DNA of 41,353 bases from an uncultured Woeseiaceae bacterium (lineage in GTDB: Bacteria; Pseudomonadota; Gammaproteobacteria; Steroidobacterales; Woeseiaceae). The stretch is from positions 1-41,353 of the forward strand of contig CAJQPR010000099.1 in the NCBI GenBank assembly GCA_905480255.1, given 5' to 3'. A model generated the notes under the pieces. It was not told where the DNA came from. It worked only from the letters and a program-made list of their open reading frames with translations, and made no database searches. Below are positions 9,870-19,077 of this stretch, piece after piece. Every line of letters starts with the position of its first letter. Positions within the stretch are counted from its first letter, which is position 1. Position numbers and translations under genes: made by a program.

Positions 9870-10463
9870 TTACTCGTTACCGGGGGGTTGGGTGCTGACT
9901 TCACGAAGTTTCTCGCTGATTTCGTCATACACGTCCGTCAGCCGCAAAATTCCAATTACCTCACTATCACGAGTAACGAGAAGTGACTGGAATCTGCCGA
10001 CGATCATCTGGTAAAGCGCCGTATCCAGAGAAGCACCCTCGTCAACGGTCTCACCGGGAGCAATTTCCCGAATCAGATTGCGAACTTTGACCGTCGACGC
10101 TTTCTTGATGAGATTGGTCAACGGCTTGTTCCAGAGGCCGACTGCTCTTTCCTGCGAATCGATATTGAGTCGTGCAGAACCAACCCGGGTAGCTGCCATT
10201 GATGACGCCCTGGAGCCGCGCACCCTTTCGTACCTGGGTAATAAGCCTCTCAGCACGTTAAGCATCGAGAGTTTGCCAATTACCTGGTCGTACTCATCGA
10301 CGACGAGAATCGCCCGATCGCGGTGTCTTGTTGGGTCGAGGCTGAGTTCTCGCTGCTGCACTTTCTGGAGCGTCAGCGCTGCATCACTCAAAGTGCTATC
10401 TGCCGAAATTTTCGCGTACTCGTTTTTCGGCACCATCAGATTTTTTACAGTAATTAGTTGCAT
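9870..10463 (-). CDS. CBS-pair protein
   Basis: A 197-residue protein with two CBS motifs, the first near residues 1-75 (DRAILVVDEYDQVIGKLSM), the second near 115-185 (VGRFQSLLVTRDSEVIGILRL), separated by a charged linker of about 40 residues. No catalytic or membrane segment is seen. The ATG lies 10 bases inside the 3' end of the upstream kinase-like gene, so translation is probably coupled. Being next to a second CBS protein and between two antiporter genes, it is best read as a ligand-sensing regulator of ion transport; the ligand cannot be inferred. Confidence 0.8.
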   Translation of the reverse strand: MQLITVKNLMVPKNEYAKISADSTLSDAALTLQKVQQRELSLDPTRHRDRAILVVDEYDQVIGKLSMLNVLRGLLPRYERVRGSRASSMAATRVGSARLNIDSQERAVGLWNKPLTNLIKKASTVKVRNLIREIAPGETVDEGASLDTALYQMIVGRFQSLLVTRDSEVIGILRLTDVYDEISEKLREVSTQPPGNE

Positions 10464-12028
10464 TTTCTAATCCGGGAGATCAGCTCCGTCACGTCAATAT
10501 CACGGGAGTTATCACACTCGATGGTCAACCTGCGCTCCGATGATGTTAGCGAATCGGCAATCGTTTGTTGATACGTGAGGACCGAGACGTCCGCTTCGGA
10601 GGCGTCCGTTGATTCACGCCCTCTTTCCTGCAATCGACGCCGCATTCTCTCCCGGTCGGCCACGACGTCAACGATCACAGCCGGGCAATTGTATTCGTCA
10701 GCGACTGCAATCGCGCCCGAACGATAGCCCGACTCAAGAAATGCCGCGTCGAGGATAACGCTGTGCCCGGAGCCAAGAATCTGCCGGGCCCGCTCAAACA
10801 AGTGATCGTAGGATCTTCTATTGGCATCTTCGTCATATATGCCTTCGCCGACGGCCGATTGACTTTTCCCGGTCTCAGCCAGATCGAAAAGGCGCTTACG
10901 CTCAACATCTGAACGCAAACGAACAGCCGGCAAGGCAGCCATCAACTTCCCGGAGACCCAGGTTTTTCCGGATCCCGAAAAACCGTGCATTACCACAAGG
11001 ATGGGTTGCCGTTCTGCAATCTGTCGCGACGCCAGGCTGCAGTAAAAAAGCGCGTCGCGAAGATCGTTGGCCTTCTCTGCCGATTCTGTTCTCTCCAGGC
11101 TCATTATCGCAGCGACTTTTGCCCGGACGAGACAACGATATACGAAGAACAAATTTAGCGCGCCAACACCGCTGTAGTCTCCGGTCACTTCCAGGTAACG
11201 ATTGAGAAAATGGGCTGCGAGGTCGACTCTCTCCCGGGCGGCAAGGTCCATTATCAGGAATGCGATATCACACATGACATCGATCCGACGCAGGTCCGAA
11301 TTGAATTCAATGCAATCGAAAGTCGTTATACCGCCTGGCAGCCGCACCAGGTTCCCGAGATGAAGATCGCCGTGACAGTCACGAACAAAACCGTCATCGA
11401 AACGCTGTTCTAGCAGCGGCCGGACTTTCGCAGACTCTCTTTCCGTCCATTGGCGAAGCGGTTTGAGATTTCCTTCTTCGATGTACCCTTCCAGCTCACG
11501 GAAGTTGTCTTCCATCAACTCCTGCGTTAGCCGCAGAACCCTGGCTCGCTCTGACACCTTAGCCGCGTCAACGGCTTCATGCCTGGAGGCAATATTGACG
11601 GCGAGCTCTTTCATGTCAGCGACTGATAGCTCGCCGGCATCCAGCTGATGATCGAGCCTCAGTGCCTGGTCAAAGCGGCGCATCCGCACCGCGTAGTCGA
11701 TCGCTTCGCCGGTACCGCCGAACACTGGCTGGTCACCTGCCAACACAATCGGTACCACGTCGAGATAGATATCCGGCGCCCACGGTCGGTTCAGCCGCAA
11801 CTCTTCCTCACAAAAGAAACGGCGACGCTCCAGACTTGAGAAATCAAGAAAGTCGAGCTTGATCGGCTTCTTGACTTTGTAGGCGAAGCCGCCCGCGAGA
11901 ATCAGCCACGAAACATGCGTTTCGATCAGATCGACATTGTCAACCGGGTGCCGAAACGCGCCGATATTTTGCAGAGACTCGATGAGTCGCCTGTCCTGGT
12001 GTAGCGAAGCTGTGTTGGCACGATGCAT
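10454..12028 (-). CDS. APH-like / P-loop kinase bifunctional protein
   Basis: A 524-residue cytoplasmic two-domain protein. The N-terminal part looks like an aminoglycoside-phosphotransferase/protein-kinase-like fold: a Lys-containing AYKVKKP strand, then the catalytic HGDLHLGN (about residue 217) and FDCIEFN (metal-binding Asp). The C-terminal part is a P-loop kinase with Walker A GFSGSGKT at about 349-356 and an RSDVERKR segment typical of gluconate-kinase/zeta-toxin-like P-loop proteins. Families with this architecture are widespread and mostly uncharacterised; antibiotic resistance should not be assumed. The first possible codon is TTG 12034; ATG 12028 is preferred. It follows the antiporter gene directly and overlaps the next CBS gene by 10 bases. 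Confidence 0.8.
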   Translation of the reverse strand: MHRANTASLHQDRRLIESLQNIGAFRHPVDNVDLIETHVSWLILAGGFAYKVKKPIKLDFLDFSSLERRRFFCEEELRLNRPWAPDIYLDVVPIVLAGDQPVFGGTGEAIDYAVRMRRFDQALRLDHQLDAGELSVADMKELAVNIASRHEAVDAAKVSERARVLRLTQELMEDNFRELEGYIEEGNLKPLRQWTERESAKVRPLLEQRFDDGFVRDCHGDLHLGNLVRLPGGITTFDCIEFNSDLRRIDVMCDIAFLIMDLAARERVDLAAHFLNRYLEVTGDYSGVGALNLFFVYRCLVRAKVAAIMSLERTESAEKANDLRDALFYCSLASRQIAERQPILVVMHGFSGSGKTWVSGKLMAALPAVRLRSDVERKRLFDLAETGKSQSAVGEGIYDEDANRRSYDHLFERARQILGSGHSVILDAAFLESGYRSGAIAVADEYNCPAVIVDVVADRERMRRRLQERGRESTDASEADVSVLTYQQTIADSLTSSERRLTIECDNSRDIDVTELISRIRKCN

Positions 12029-12035
12029 TTTCAAC

Positions 12036-13439
12036 TCAGTCCACAGTCGCTTCCCGCCTGTCCTGCGCGTGTATAGCCAACTTGAGCAGAGGAGGCGCGG
12101 CCAGGGTAGTAACCATCACCATCAGCACGATAGCCGAAAAGATTGCGTCATCAATTACACCAAGTGTTCTGCCAATGGCTGCAAACACCAGGCCAACCTC
12201 ACCACGCGGCATCATGCCGATGCCGACGATTAATTTGCTCACTGGCCGTCTGGCACCTAAGCCACTGATGAGTTTTCCGATTATGGCTGCCACGAGCAAC
12301 CCGGCTGCAACGGAAATTACCGGCCAGGACATAAACGCTTCCAACTTGACCTGAATGCCCATCAGGATGAAAAAAATTGGCACGAGAATAACTTCGAGCG
12401 GCATGATCAACTCCCTGATGGTGACCGTTCTCTTCTTTGCCAGCTCATAATCACTAAAGAAGCTGTCAGACAACACGATGCCAGCGGCGAAAGCGCCAAT
12501 AATGGTCGCCAATCCAGCGAGATTGGCTGCCCATGCAAGCACCATGACAAACAGGTAGGACGTGAACATCTTGGCCTCGACGATGTCGAGCCTGCCCATG
12601 ATACTCGCCGAAAACCGGACGATTGCCGGCCCCAGGCTTACGGCGCCCACAAGAAACAACGACGAAACCACGATAACCGTGATGATCTCCGCTATATCAA
12701 TGCTGCCGCTGACAACAATGCCGGAGACAACCGCGAGAATAATCAGGCCCAGTATGTCGTCACAAACTGCGGCACCGAGAATAATGTGGCCCTCACGAGA
12801 CCGGCTACGTTTCATTTCCTGGAGTACGTTTGCTGTAATTCCGATGCTGGTCGCACCAAGCGTCGCTGCAATGAACAAATTGGAATTGAGTGGAATATTT
12901 GGCAACAACAGCGTGACCGCCGCGAAACCAAGCGCGAAGGGCGCAGCCACTCCGAGAATTGCAACACGTATCGAATCAGCCCCGACCTGCCGCATCTCAT
13001 CAAGATCGGCCTCAAGACCAACCATGAAAAGGAGGAAGATGACACCATAGCGCGAGAACACGTCGACAGTCTGCGCCACCTGCATGACCTCGCCGCCTTG
13101 CGGTCCGGTCACAATCCGCACGATCTCCGCGCCCGTCTCGCTGCCAAAGATTGTCACCGCAACCTGATCGATTGGCGTACCCGCCAGCGTCTGGTGAACC
13201 ACTTCGAACACCTGCGGTCCTTCACGCAAAACGGTAATCAGGTCAATGCCGAGGTACCAGGCGATATTCCCCAGCAGAATGCCCATCAGGAGTTCGCCAA
13301 GCACCGTCGGCTGTCCCAGTTTGCGAGCGGCAAATCGCCCGATGACAGCGAACAGCAATATACTGGTAACGCCTAATATGACGGGCGCAATTGGATCACC
13401 ATGGATAAAGCTGACTCCAGTGTCCAGGGTGTCGTCCAT
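12036..13439 (-). CDS. Kef/CPA2-type cation:proton antiporter
   Basis: A 467-residue membrane protein of the CPA2 family (Na+ or K+/H+ exchange). About 12 hydrophobic helices are visible, beginning with PVILGVTSILLFAVIGRFAA. GQPTVLGELLMGILLG is the characteristic second-helix segment of Kef/NapA-like carriers, FLLFMVGLEADLDE is the helix-3/4 segment, and CDDILGLIILAV carries the paired Asp expected for ion binding. There is no C-terminal RCK/TrkA domain, so it is shorter than KefB/KefC. The frame extends to 13514, which would overlap hypE; ATG 13439 lies 4 bases after the hypE stop and gives a proper N-terminus. It is part of the hyp transcript, tying ion antiport to hydrogenase maturation. 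Confidence 0.87.
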   Translation of the reverse strand: MDDTLDTGVSFIHGDPIAPVILGVTSILLFAVIGRFAARKLGQPTVLGELLMGILLGNIAWYLGIDLITVLREGPQVFEVVHQTLAGTPIDQVAVTIFGSETGAEIVRIVTGPQGGEVMQVAQTVDVFSRYGVIFLLFMVGLEADLDEMRQVGADSIRVAILGVAAPFALGFAAVTLLLPNIPLNSNLFIAATLGATSIGITANVLQEMKRSRSREGHIILGAAVCDDILGLIILAVVSGIVVSGSIDIAEIITVIVVSSLFLVGAVSLGPAIVRFSASIMGRLDIVEAKMFTSYLFVMVLAWAANLAGLATIIGAFAAGIVLSDSFFSDYELAKKRTVTIRELIMPLEVILVPIFFILMGIQVKLEAFMSWPVISVAAGLLVAAIIGKLISGLGARRPVSKLIVGIGMMPRGEVGLVFAAIGRTLGVIDDAIFSAIVLMVMVTTLAAPPLLKLAIHAQDRREATVD

Positions 13440-13443
13440 ATCT

Positions 13444-14445
13444 TCAGCAAATCCTGGGGAGCGGATCGTCCTCCAGTTCTTCGAGGAAACGCTCGCCACC
13501 CAGAGAGGTTTCAAGAATTACGCGCTTGTCTGCTGAGGAAATTCGACCGATGCGGGCCGCATTTCTGCCTGCATCCATGGACTGCCAGGCTGCAAGCGCT
13601 GCTTCCGCCTGATCCGGATTAACGACGGCGACCACTCGCCCCTCGCAGGCAAGATAGAGCGGATCGTAGCCGAGCATTTCGCAGACAGACTCTACCTGGT
13701 CCATCACCGGGAGGGTCGGTTCAAGTCGCACGCCAAACCCGGTCGCGCGAACAATTTCGTGTGCTACGGAGGCGATACCGCCTCTCGTCGGGTCACGCAT
13801 GAAACGCAGGCCATCAAATTTCATCATGGCCTCCGTCAGGGGAATGACACAGGCAGAATCCGACTTCAGCTCGCCACGTAATCCGAATTCTTCGCGCGCA
13901 AGCATCACGGCCGTGCCGTGATCGCCTACGGTGCCGCTGACAAGAATGACATCTCCATCCTCGATGCGCTTCATCGACGGCGCAACACCCGGCATCCGTG
14001 AACCGACGCCTGTCGTTGCCAGATACAGCCCACCACCTTCGCCTCGTCGCAGGACCTTCGTATCACCCGCAGCGACTCTAACGCCTGCTTCCCTGGCGGC
14101 CCGTGCCAGGCTCGCAACGATGCGATCCAGAACGACGACCTCAAGCCCTTCCTCGATGAATGCATTGAGGGTCAGGTACATTGGTCGTGCGCCCGCAACG
14201 GCAAGATCGTTGACGGTACCGTGTACCGAGAGCGAACCAATGTCGCCTCCCGGGAACTCGAGGGGTTGCACGGTGAAGCCATCGGTCGTAATCAAGATTT
14301 CTCCACCATCTAACGCGATCGGCACGGCGTCAGCTGAGGTGTCGAGATCCGGGTTGGCGAGGTGGCGGGCGAATATCTCCTCAATGAGTTCCCGCATGAA
14401 TCGTCCGCCATTGCCGTGCGCCAGCGAAATCCGGTCGTCATCCAC
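13444..14445 (-). CDS. hypE: hydrogenase maturation protein HypE
   Basis: A 333-residue PurM/AIR-synthase-like ATPase that dehydrates the thiocarbamoyl group on its C-terminal cysteine to thiocyanate, supplying the CN- ligands of the NiFe centre. The last residues are PLPRIC: the C-terminal Cys that carries the group is intact. The N-terminal AHGNGGR motif, AGDTKVL and the DPTRGG motif are as in the family. Start: the frame reaches a TTG at 14460 that lies within the ribosome binding site; the GTG at 14445 has GGAGG seven bases upstream, overlaps the hypF stop by one base (TAGTG), and gives the usual N-terminus. HypE works with HypF. Confidence 0.93.
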   Translation of the reverse strand: MDDDRISLAHGNGGRFMRELIEEIFARHLANPDLDTSADAVPIALDGGEILITTDGFTVQPLEFPGGDIGSLSVHGTVNDLAVAGARPMYLTLNAFIEEGLEVVVLDRIVASLARAAREAGVRVAAGDTKVLRRGEGGGLYLATTGVGSRMPGVAPSMKRIEDGDVILVSGTVGDHGTAVMLAREEFGLRGELKSDSACVIPLTEAMMKFDGLRFMRDPTRGGIASVAHEIVRATGFGVRLEPTLPVMDQVESVCEMLGYDPLYLACEGRVVAVVNPDQAEAALAAWQSMDAGRNAARIGRISSADKRVILETSLGGERFLEELEDDPLPRIC

Positions 14446-16721
14446 TACACATCCTCCCAATTATCGAGCGCGGCGCATTCGGCAACCTGGCCGAATGAAA
14501 TCGCCGCATCGTTACACGGCAGGTCGATTCCAAGCCTGACGTCGTAACCGTCGCCTGCCAGTAGCTGAGCTACCTGACCCGTCAATACCCGGTTCTGAAA
14601 AACGCCGCCTGCCAGGCCAACTCGCTCGATCTTATGCAGTTCGGCAAGCTCCCTGACCTGTTGCAGAAGCGCTGTTGCCATACTTGTGTGGAATGCCTCA
14701 GCTCGCCGTCTTTCACTTCGCTGCTGGTCCGACAGCATCGCCAGCATGGGCTCCCAATCTGTCCGCAATACGCCATCACTATCGACAGACTGTGCCATTC
14801 GTATCACCTCTCCCACATCGGTGCAGAGGGACTCGAGATGCATTGGACCCTGCGCCTCGAAACTAACTTTGTTTGTACCGCACACCAGCGCAGCAGCTGC
14901 ATCGAACAGACGGCCGACTGCAGAAGTTTTCGGCGCATTGAGTTGTTGTTGCCAGGCTGCGCGCAGCAACCCATCGGCGTCGAGATGTTCGCCCCAGCTC
15001 TTGTCGCATTCCCAGTGAAGAGCGGCAGCGCTTCGCCAGGGTTCCCGGCCTGCACGTTCGCCACCGGGGAGTCTGAACGGTCGCATGCTCGCGACGCGCT
15101 GCCAGTCGCCTGGCCTGCCAAGCAGCGCTTCGCCGCCCCAAAGCGATTGGTCAGGCCCAAGCCCAACGCCATCCCAGGCGAATATCAGCCAATTATCGCA
15201 GCCGGGAAATTCGCCCGCCACTGCCGAGGCATGTGCAGAGTGATGCCAGATCGGCGAGACCGGCAAATCTGTCTGCATCCTTGCCCAGCGATGCGTTGCA
15301 TACCCGGGATGTGCATCACACACAATTCTTGCTGCTTTGACGCCGTACAGCTCCTGGAGATCGGCCGCCACTTCTTCAAAAACAGCCATGCTCCGCGGGC
15401 TGTCCATCTCACCGATGTGTGGCGAAACAACGACCCTGTCATCCCAACCAAGCGCGACGGTCCCTTTCATGTGCCCGCCGACGGCCAGCACGGGTTGCTG
15501 CAATTTCCACGGCAAGTCTAATTCGCGCGGCGCACTGCCCCGGCCAATTCGCAGTGGCCGCATGCGGCCGGCGATTCGCCGAAAGACAGGATCATCAGCA
15601 GGCCGAAGAATCGGTCGATTGTGATGCAGAAACGCATCCGCGACATTCGCCAACCGTTTGTTGGCCTCGTCGTTAGCTGTAAGTACGGGTTCGCCGCTGA
15701 TATTTCCGGACGTCGCCACCAGCGGCCCGCCAAACCCGGCAGTCAGCAACTGATGCAATGGCGTATAGGGCAGGAAAACCCCGAGTTCCGACAAGCCGGG
15801 CGCCACATTTTCGGCGAGCGGCGAGCCGTCCAGTTTCTGCACCAGTACGATGGGTCGCATCGGGCCGGCAATTAATTCTTTGTCTTCATCTGACAGGCGG
15901 ACAAATTGGCGGAGGTCTCTAAACCCGTCGTCGCCATTAACGGGAACCATGATTGCAAGCGGCTTGTCCGGCCGACATTTCCGCTGCCGTAGCAAGGCTA
16001 CTGCATCCTCGCTGCACGCATCGCACATCAGGTGATAGCCACCAACACCTTTGACAGCGATGATTTTCCCGTCACGCAGATAATCAAGTGCGGCCTTGAG
16101 TCCTGGCTCCCCAATTATGGGTTCTGCCTGATCAACAGTTTCAAAACTTATCTGTGGCCCACAGACCGGGCAGGCAACCGGTTCGGCGTGAAAACGACGG
16201 TCCGCGGGATCTTCGTATTCCGTCATGCATTCCGGGCAAAGCGGAAACTGGTCCATACTTGTGTTTGGCCGGTCGTAGGGAAGTTGCCTGATCAGGGTGT
16301 AACGCGGACCGCACTGCGTGCAATTTATGAACGGGTATCGAAACCGACGATCTTTCGGGTCCTGAAGCTCTTCACGGCAGTCGTCGCACATAAAGTAATC
16401 GGGCGGGACGAATATCCTGGCGTCGGCATTCTCTGAACTGGCAGCAATCGTAAACGCATCAAAGACCTGTGGTTCAACGGGATCGACAGATGCAATAGCG
16501 GGCCGCGACAACGGCGGGGCCGCGGCAATCAGGTCTTTTTGAAATTGCGCGATCGCTAACCGGCTTCCAGTCGCAATGATTCGCACTTCCCCGACCCTGT
16601 TTTGCACTTCGCCGCTTATTCCGTGTTGCAGCGCAATACGGTATACGAACGGCCGGAACCCTACGCCCTGAACGTGACCCGTCAACGTAATACAAACCGT
16701 CACGTCGTCTGCAAGTGGCAT
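14445..16721 (-). CDS. hypF: carbamoyltransferase HypF
   Basis: A 758-residue maturation enzyme that uses carbamoyl phosphate and ATP to carbamoylate the HypE C-terminal Cys. Domains in order: acylphosphatase (GHVQGVGFRPFVYR near residues 12-25), two C4 zinc-finger units (CDDCREEL...CTQCGPR and CPECMTEY...CPVCGP), a YrdC-like domain (about 200-380), and a Kae1/TobZ-like C-terminal domain with HHSAHASAV and a GLAGGVFQN segment. The frame runs far upstream to 17063 but that part overlaps hypD; ATG 16721 is right because it starts just before the acylphosphatase domain and lies four bases after the hypD stop. Length is typical. Confidence 0.93.
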   Translation of the reverse strand: MPLADDVTVCITLTGHVQGVGFRPFVYRIALQHGISGEVQNRVGEVRIIATGSRLAIAQFQKDLIAAAPPLSRPAIASVDPVEPQVFDAFTIAASSENADARIFVPPDYFMCDDCREELQDPKDRRFRYPFINCTQCGPRYTLIRQLPYDRPNTSMDQFPLCPECMTEYEDPADRRFHAEPVACPVCGPQISFETVDQAEPIIGEPGLKAALDYLRDGKIIAVKGVGGYHLMCDACSEDAVALLRQRKCRPDKPLAIMVPVNGDDGFRDLRQFVRLSDEDKELIAGPMRPIVLVQKLDGSPLAENVAPGLSELGVFLPYTPLHQLLTAGFGGPLVATSGNISGEPVLTANDEANKRLANVADAFLHHNRPILRPADDPVFRRIAGRMRPLRIGRGSAPRELDLPWKLQQPVLAVGGHMKGTVALGWDDRVVVSPHIGEMDSPRSMAVFEEVAADLQELYGVKAARIVCDAHPGYATHRWARMQTDLPVSPIWHHSAHASAVAGEFPGCDNWLIFAWDGVGLGPDQSLWGGEALLGRPGDWQRVASMRPFRLPGGERAGREPWRSAAALHWECDKSWGEHLDADGLLRAAWQQQLNAPKTSAVGRLFDAAAALVCGTNKVSFEAQGPMHLESLCTDVGEVIRMAQSVDSDGVLRTDWEPMLAMLSDQQRSERRRAEAFHTSMATALLQQVRELAELHKIERVGLAGGVFQNRVLTGQVAQLLAGDGYDVRLGIDLPCNDAAISFGQVAECAALDNWEDV

Positions 16722-16725
16722 CACG

Positions 16726-17853
16726 CTAGCCAACGGATTCTCTCTTCTTGCGACCTTCCCATTCATTGTCCCGATACCCGGCAGACCACCAGATGCGGCA
16801 TGCTCCTTCGTCGGAGACCATGCAGGGACCGACAGGTTTTCGCGGCTTGCAGGCAACACCATAAAGCCTGCATTGATTGGGGTAAATTTTGCCGAGCACG
16901 ACACTTGCACAGTCACAGCCGGCCGGCATTTCACCAACACGCTTTCGTGAATCATCCGCATACGAGTCAAAATGCAGGCGGGCGTCGTGCGAAGAATACT
17001 TTTCGGTGAGCGAATATCCGGAATCCGGAATGATGCCAATACCGCGCCAGTTAGCATCACCAACCTTCATTACCTCGGACAACTGTTGCCGGGCCGCCGG
17101 ATTGCCTCCTGGCCTGACGACCTCTGAATAGCAATTTTCGAGGCGCCGTTCTCCGTCTTGCAACTGACGCAAAACGGAATACATCGCAGCGAGAAGCGTG
17201 TCAGGACGAAACCCGGCGACCGCTGAGGGGATGCCATGTTTATCGACCACAAATTCCCACTCTTCGGGTCCCATGATAGTGGACACATGTCCGGGCGCAA
17301 TCAGTGCATTGAAGCCGGGCTCGCCTGAATCAAGCAGCATGGCGACCGCAGGCCAGGTCAGCCTGCCAGACAGCAATACGAGCAAATTTTCGGGCGCTCC
17401 TTCAGCCAGCATTGCGGCAACCGGAGCCGTTGTCGTTTCGAAACCTGCGGCGAAGAAAACTACAGGCCGATCGGGATTCTCTTTCGCAATCCGGACCGCC
17501 TCCATGGGCGTCGCGATTGGCCTGATATCACCGCCCGCTGCCCGCGCCTGTTCAAGTGACCGGGGTTCGCGCTTAGGCACGTTAACCGGCACCCGCAACA
17601 TGTCGCCGAACGCGACGAGGATGACATCTTCGTTGAGCGCGATCTGGATCGCCTCGTATACATCCTCTTCGGGGCAGATACAGACCGGGCAACCTGGGCC
17701 CGGTACCAGTTCAATATTTTCGGGTAAGGCAGTTCGAAGTCCGGCCATGGAAATGGACCGTTCATGCCCACCACAAACATTCATGATCCGAACGGGCTCA
17801 CGCAAATCCAGTTCACTAAGCTTTTTCAGCCAGTCTTTTGCGCTCAATTTCAT
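16726..17853 (-). CDS. hypD: hydrogenase maturation protein HypD
   Basis: A 375-residue iron-sulfur scaffold protein that, with HypC, assembles the Fe(CN)2CO group. Conserved HypD features: MNVCGGHE near residue 25 with the Cys that binds Fe, GPGCPVC (about 52-58), FAAGFETTTAP in the middle, and the C-terminal Cys cluster (CDCASVVLGK, then PNQCRLYGVACKP, then GPCMVSDEG) that binds the [4Fe-4S] cluster. Length and motif order match the family. It lies 17 bases after hypB and four bases before hypF in the same operon. Confidence 0.94.
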   Translation of the reverse strand: MKLSAKDWLKKLSELDLREPVRIMNVCGGHERSISMAGLRTALPENIELVPGPGCPVCICPEEDVYEAIQIALNEDVILVAFGDMLRVPVNVPKREPRSLEQARAAGGDIRPIATPMEAVRIAKENPDRPVVFFAAGFETTTAPVAAMLAEGAPENLLVLLSGRLTWPAVAMLLDSGEPGFNALIAPGHVSTIMGPEEWEFVVDKHGIPSAVAGFRPDTLLAAMYSVLRQLQDGERRLENCYSEVVRPGGNPAARQQLSEVMKVGDANWRGIGIIPDSGYSLTEKYSSHDARLHFDSYADDSRKRVGEMPAGCDCASVVLGKIYPNQCRLYGVACKPRKPVGPCMVSDEGACRIWWSAGYRDNEWEGRKKRESVG

Positions 17854-17870
17854 GTCGCGCTCCGCTTGAA

Positions 17871-18701
17871 TTATCTGTCTGGCGGTGATGTGGTATGCAG
17901 CAGCGCGCCTTCAGGCTGAACCGCCGGTCGGACCAGGTCACCGGCTGCGACACGTCCTGACACCGTCAATCGTGCATCAATCAGCCAGTCAATCCAGGTC
18001 TGAATTCCATCGCCGCTGCGGGCAGAAAGGGGTATGACGGGTGCCGCATTGGCCAGTTGGCGTAAGTGGCGCTCTGCGTTTGCCGGATCAAAGTCGCCCA
18101 GAACCTCCAGCAGATCTGACTTGCTGACCAACATCAGGTCCGCCGCTCGGAACATGACCGGATATTTCGCCGGTTTGTCATCGCCTTCCGGGGAAGACAA
18201 CAATGTCACGTTCAGATGCTGGCCCAGATCGAAGCTCGCGGGGCATACAAGATTGCCGACGTTTTCAATAAATATGACATCCAGTCCTTCGAGGTCCAGC
18301 TCATGCAACGCCTTATGAACCATGTGTGCATCCAGGTGACACGCAGTACCTGTACTAATCTGCACGGCAGGGACGCCCTTTTTGCGAATTCGCTCCGCGT
18401 CGTTTTCCGTTTCCAGATCGCCCTCGATGACCGCGATATTCAGATCACCGTCGAGTAATTCGATCGTCTTTTCAAGCAAAAGGGTCTTACCTGCGCCCGG
18501 GGAGGACATCAGGTTGACCGCAAGCACGCCGTGACGATTGAAGTGCTCGCGATTGTGAGCCGCCTCATGATCGTTGGCATGTAAAAGGTTTTTAAGCACC
18601 TCGACGGATTCTGTGCCGCTGGCCGTATGCTCGTGCTTGCCGCCTTTAGTGACAAGATGTTCGTTTCCGTGAGTTACATTACATCCGCAGGTATCACACA
18701 T
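17871..18701 (-). CDS. hypB: hydrogenase nickel GTPase HypB
   Basis: A 276-residue GTPase that delivers Ni to the hydrogenase large subunit with HypA. The N-terminus MCDTCGCN carries the high-affinity CxxCGC metal site found in HypB of many proteobacteria; a modest His-bearing segment follows (HGNEH...KHEH), much less than the long His tracts of HypB storage variants. The G1 motif SSPGAGKT is at about 65-72, and G3-G4 candidates are visible (FIENVGNLVCPA and VSKSDLLE). The frame extends upstream to 18749, but ATG 18701 is the true start since it directly precedes CDTCGC; it overlaps the hypA stop by 8 bases. Confidence 0.94.
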   Translation of the reverse strand: MCDTCGCNVTHGNEHLVTKGGKHEHTASGTESVEVLKNLLHANDHEAAHNREHFNRHGVLAVNLMSSPGAGKTLLLEKTIELLDGDLNIAVIEGDLETENDAERIRKKGVPAVQISTGTACHLDAHMVHKALHELDLEGLDVIFIENVGNLVCPASFDLGQHLNVTLLSSPEGDDKPAKYPVMFRAADLMLVSKSDLLEVLGDFDPANAERHLRQLANAAPVIPLSARSGDGIQTWIDWLIDARLTVSGRVAAGDLVRPAVQPEGALLHTTSPPDR

Positions 18702-19077
18702 TCGCGGCTTCTCCCATGCTTTGATTTTCACTCCGGGTTTCCATTTCAACCCGCTCCAGTATCAACTCGTCGCCGCCGATCAACGTCGTCCGCCAGTTCG
18801 CGCATTTGCCGCAGATCAGCCGGTTGGCCTTTGCTTTAGTCTCAGCGCCGCATTCCACACAACGAACCCGAATTTTTGTCTTGCGAAGATGCAGGACCGC
18901 CGCACTGGCATACGTGCCCGCGGCGGCTATCGGAAACGCGTCCTGCAACAGGTCAGCCTCAACCCCGGATAACGGCCCTATGCCAACATGGATGTCCGTT
19001 ACGATAACGGCATTCCTGGCTGCGGCCAGGGACACAACCTCACCAAGTAACGCCTGACATACAGCAAGCTCATGCAT
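18694..19077 (-). CDS. hypA: hydrogenase nickel chaperone HypA
   Basis: A 127-residue Ni chaperone beginning MHELAVCQ, where the N-terminal Met-His-Glu forms the Ni site. The zinc domain is present as CVEC and CGKC pairs about 20 residues apart near the C-terminus. The frame is open upstream to 19188 but only the ATG at 19077 gives the conserved N-terminus. It overlaps hypC by 8 bases upstream and hypB by 8 bases downstream, so the three are probably translated in sequence. Partner of HypB; cytoplasmic. Confidence 0.94.
   Translation of the reverse strand: MHELAVCQALLGEVVSLAAARNAVIVTDIHVGIGPLSGVEADLLQDAFPIAAAGTYASAAVLHLRKTKIRVRCVECGAETKAKANRLICGKCANWRTTLIGGDELILERVEMETRSENQSMGEAANV

Noticed and set aside
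12786-13376. 196-codon + strand frame opposite the Kef-type gene
   Set aside because: Antisense shadow of a clearly membrane-protein-coding gene; no domain recognised.
16722-17063. Upstream extension of hypF to 17063
   Set aside because: It lies wholly within hypD in another frame and precedes the conserved acylphosphatase N-terminus; the 16721 ATG fits.
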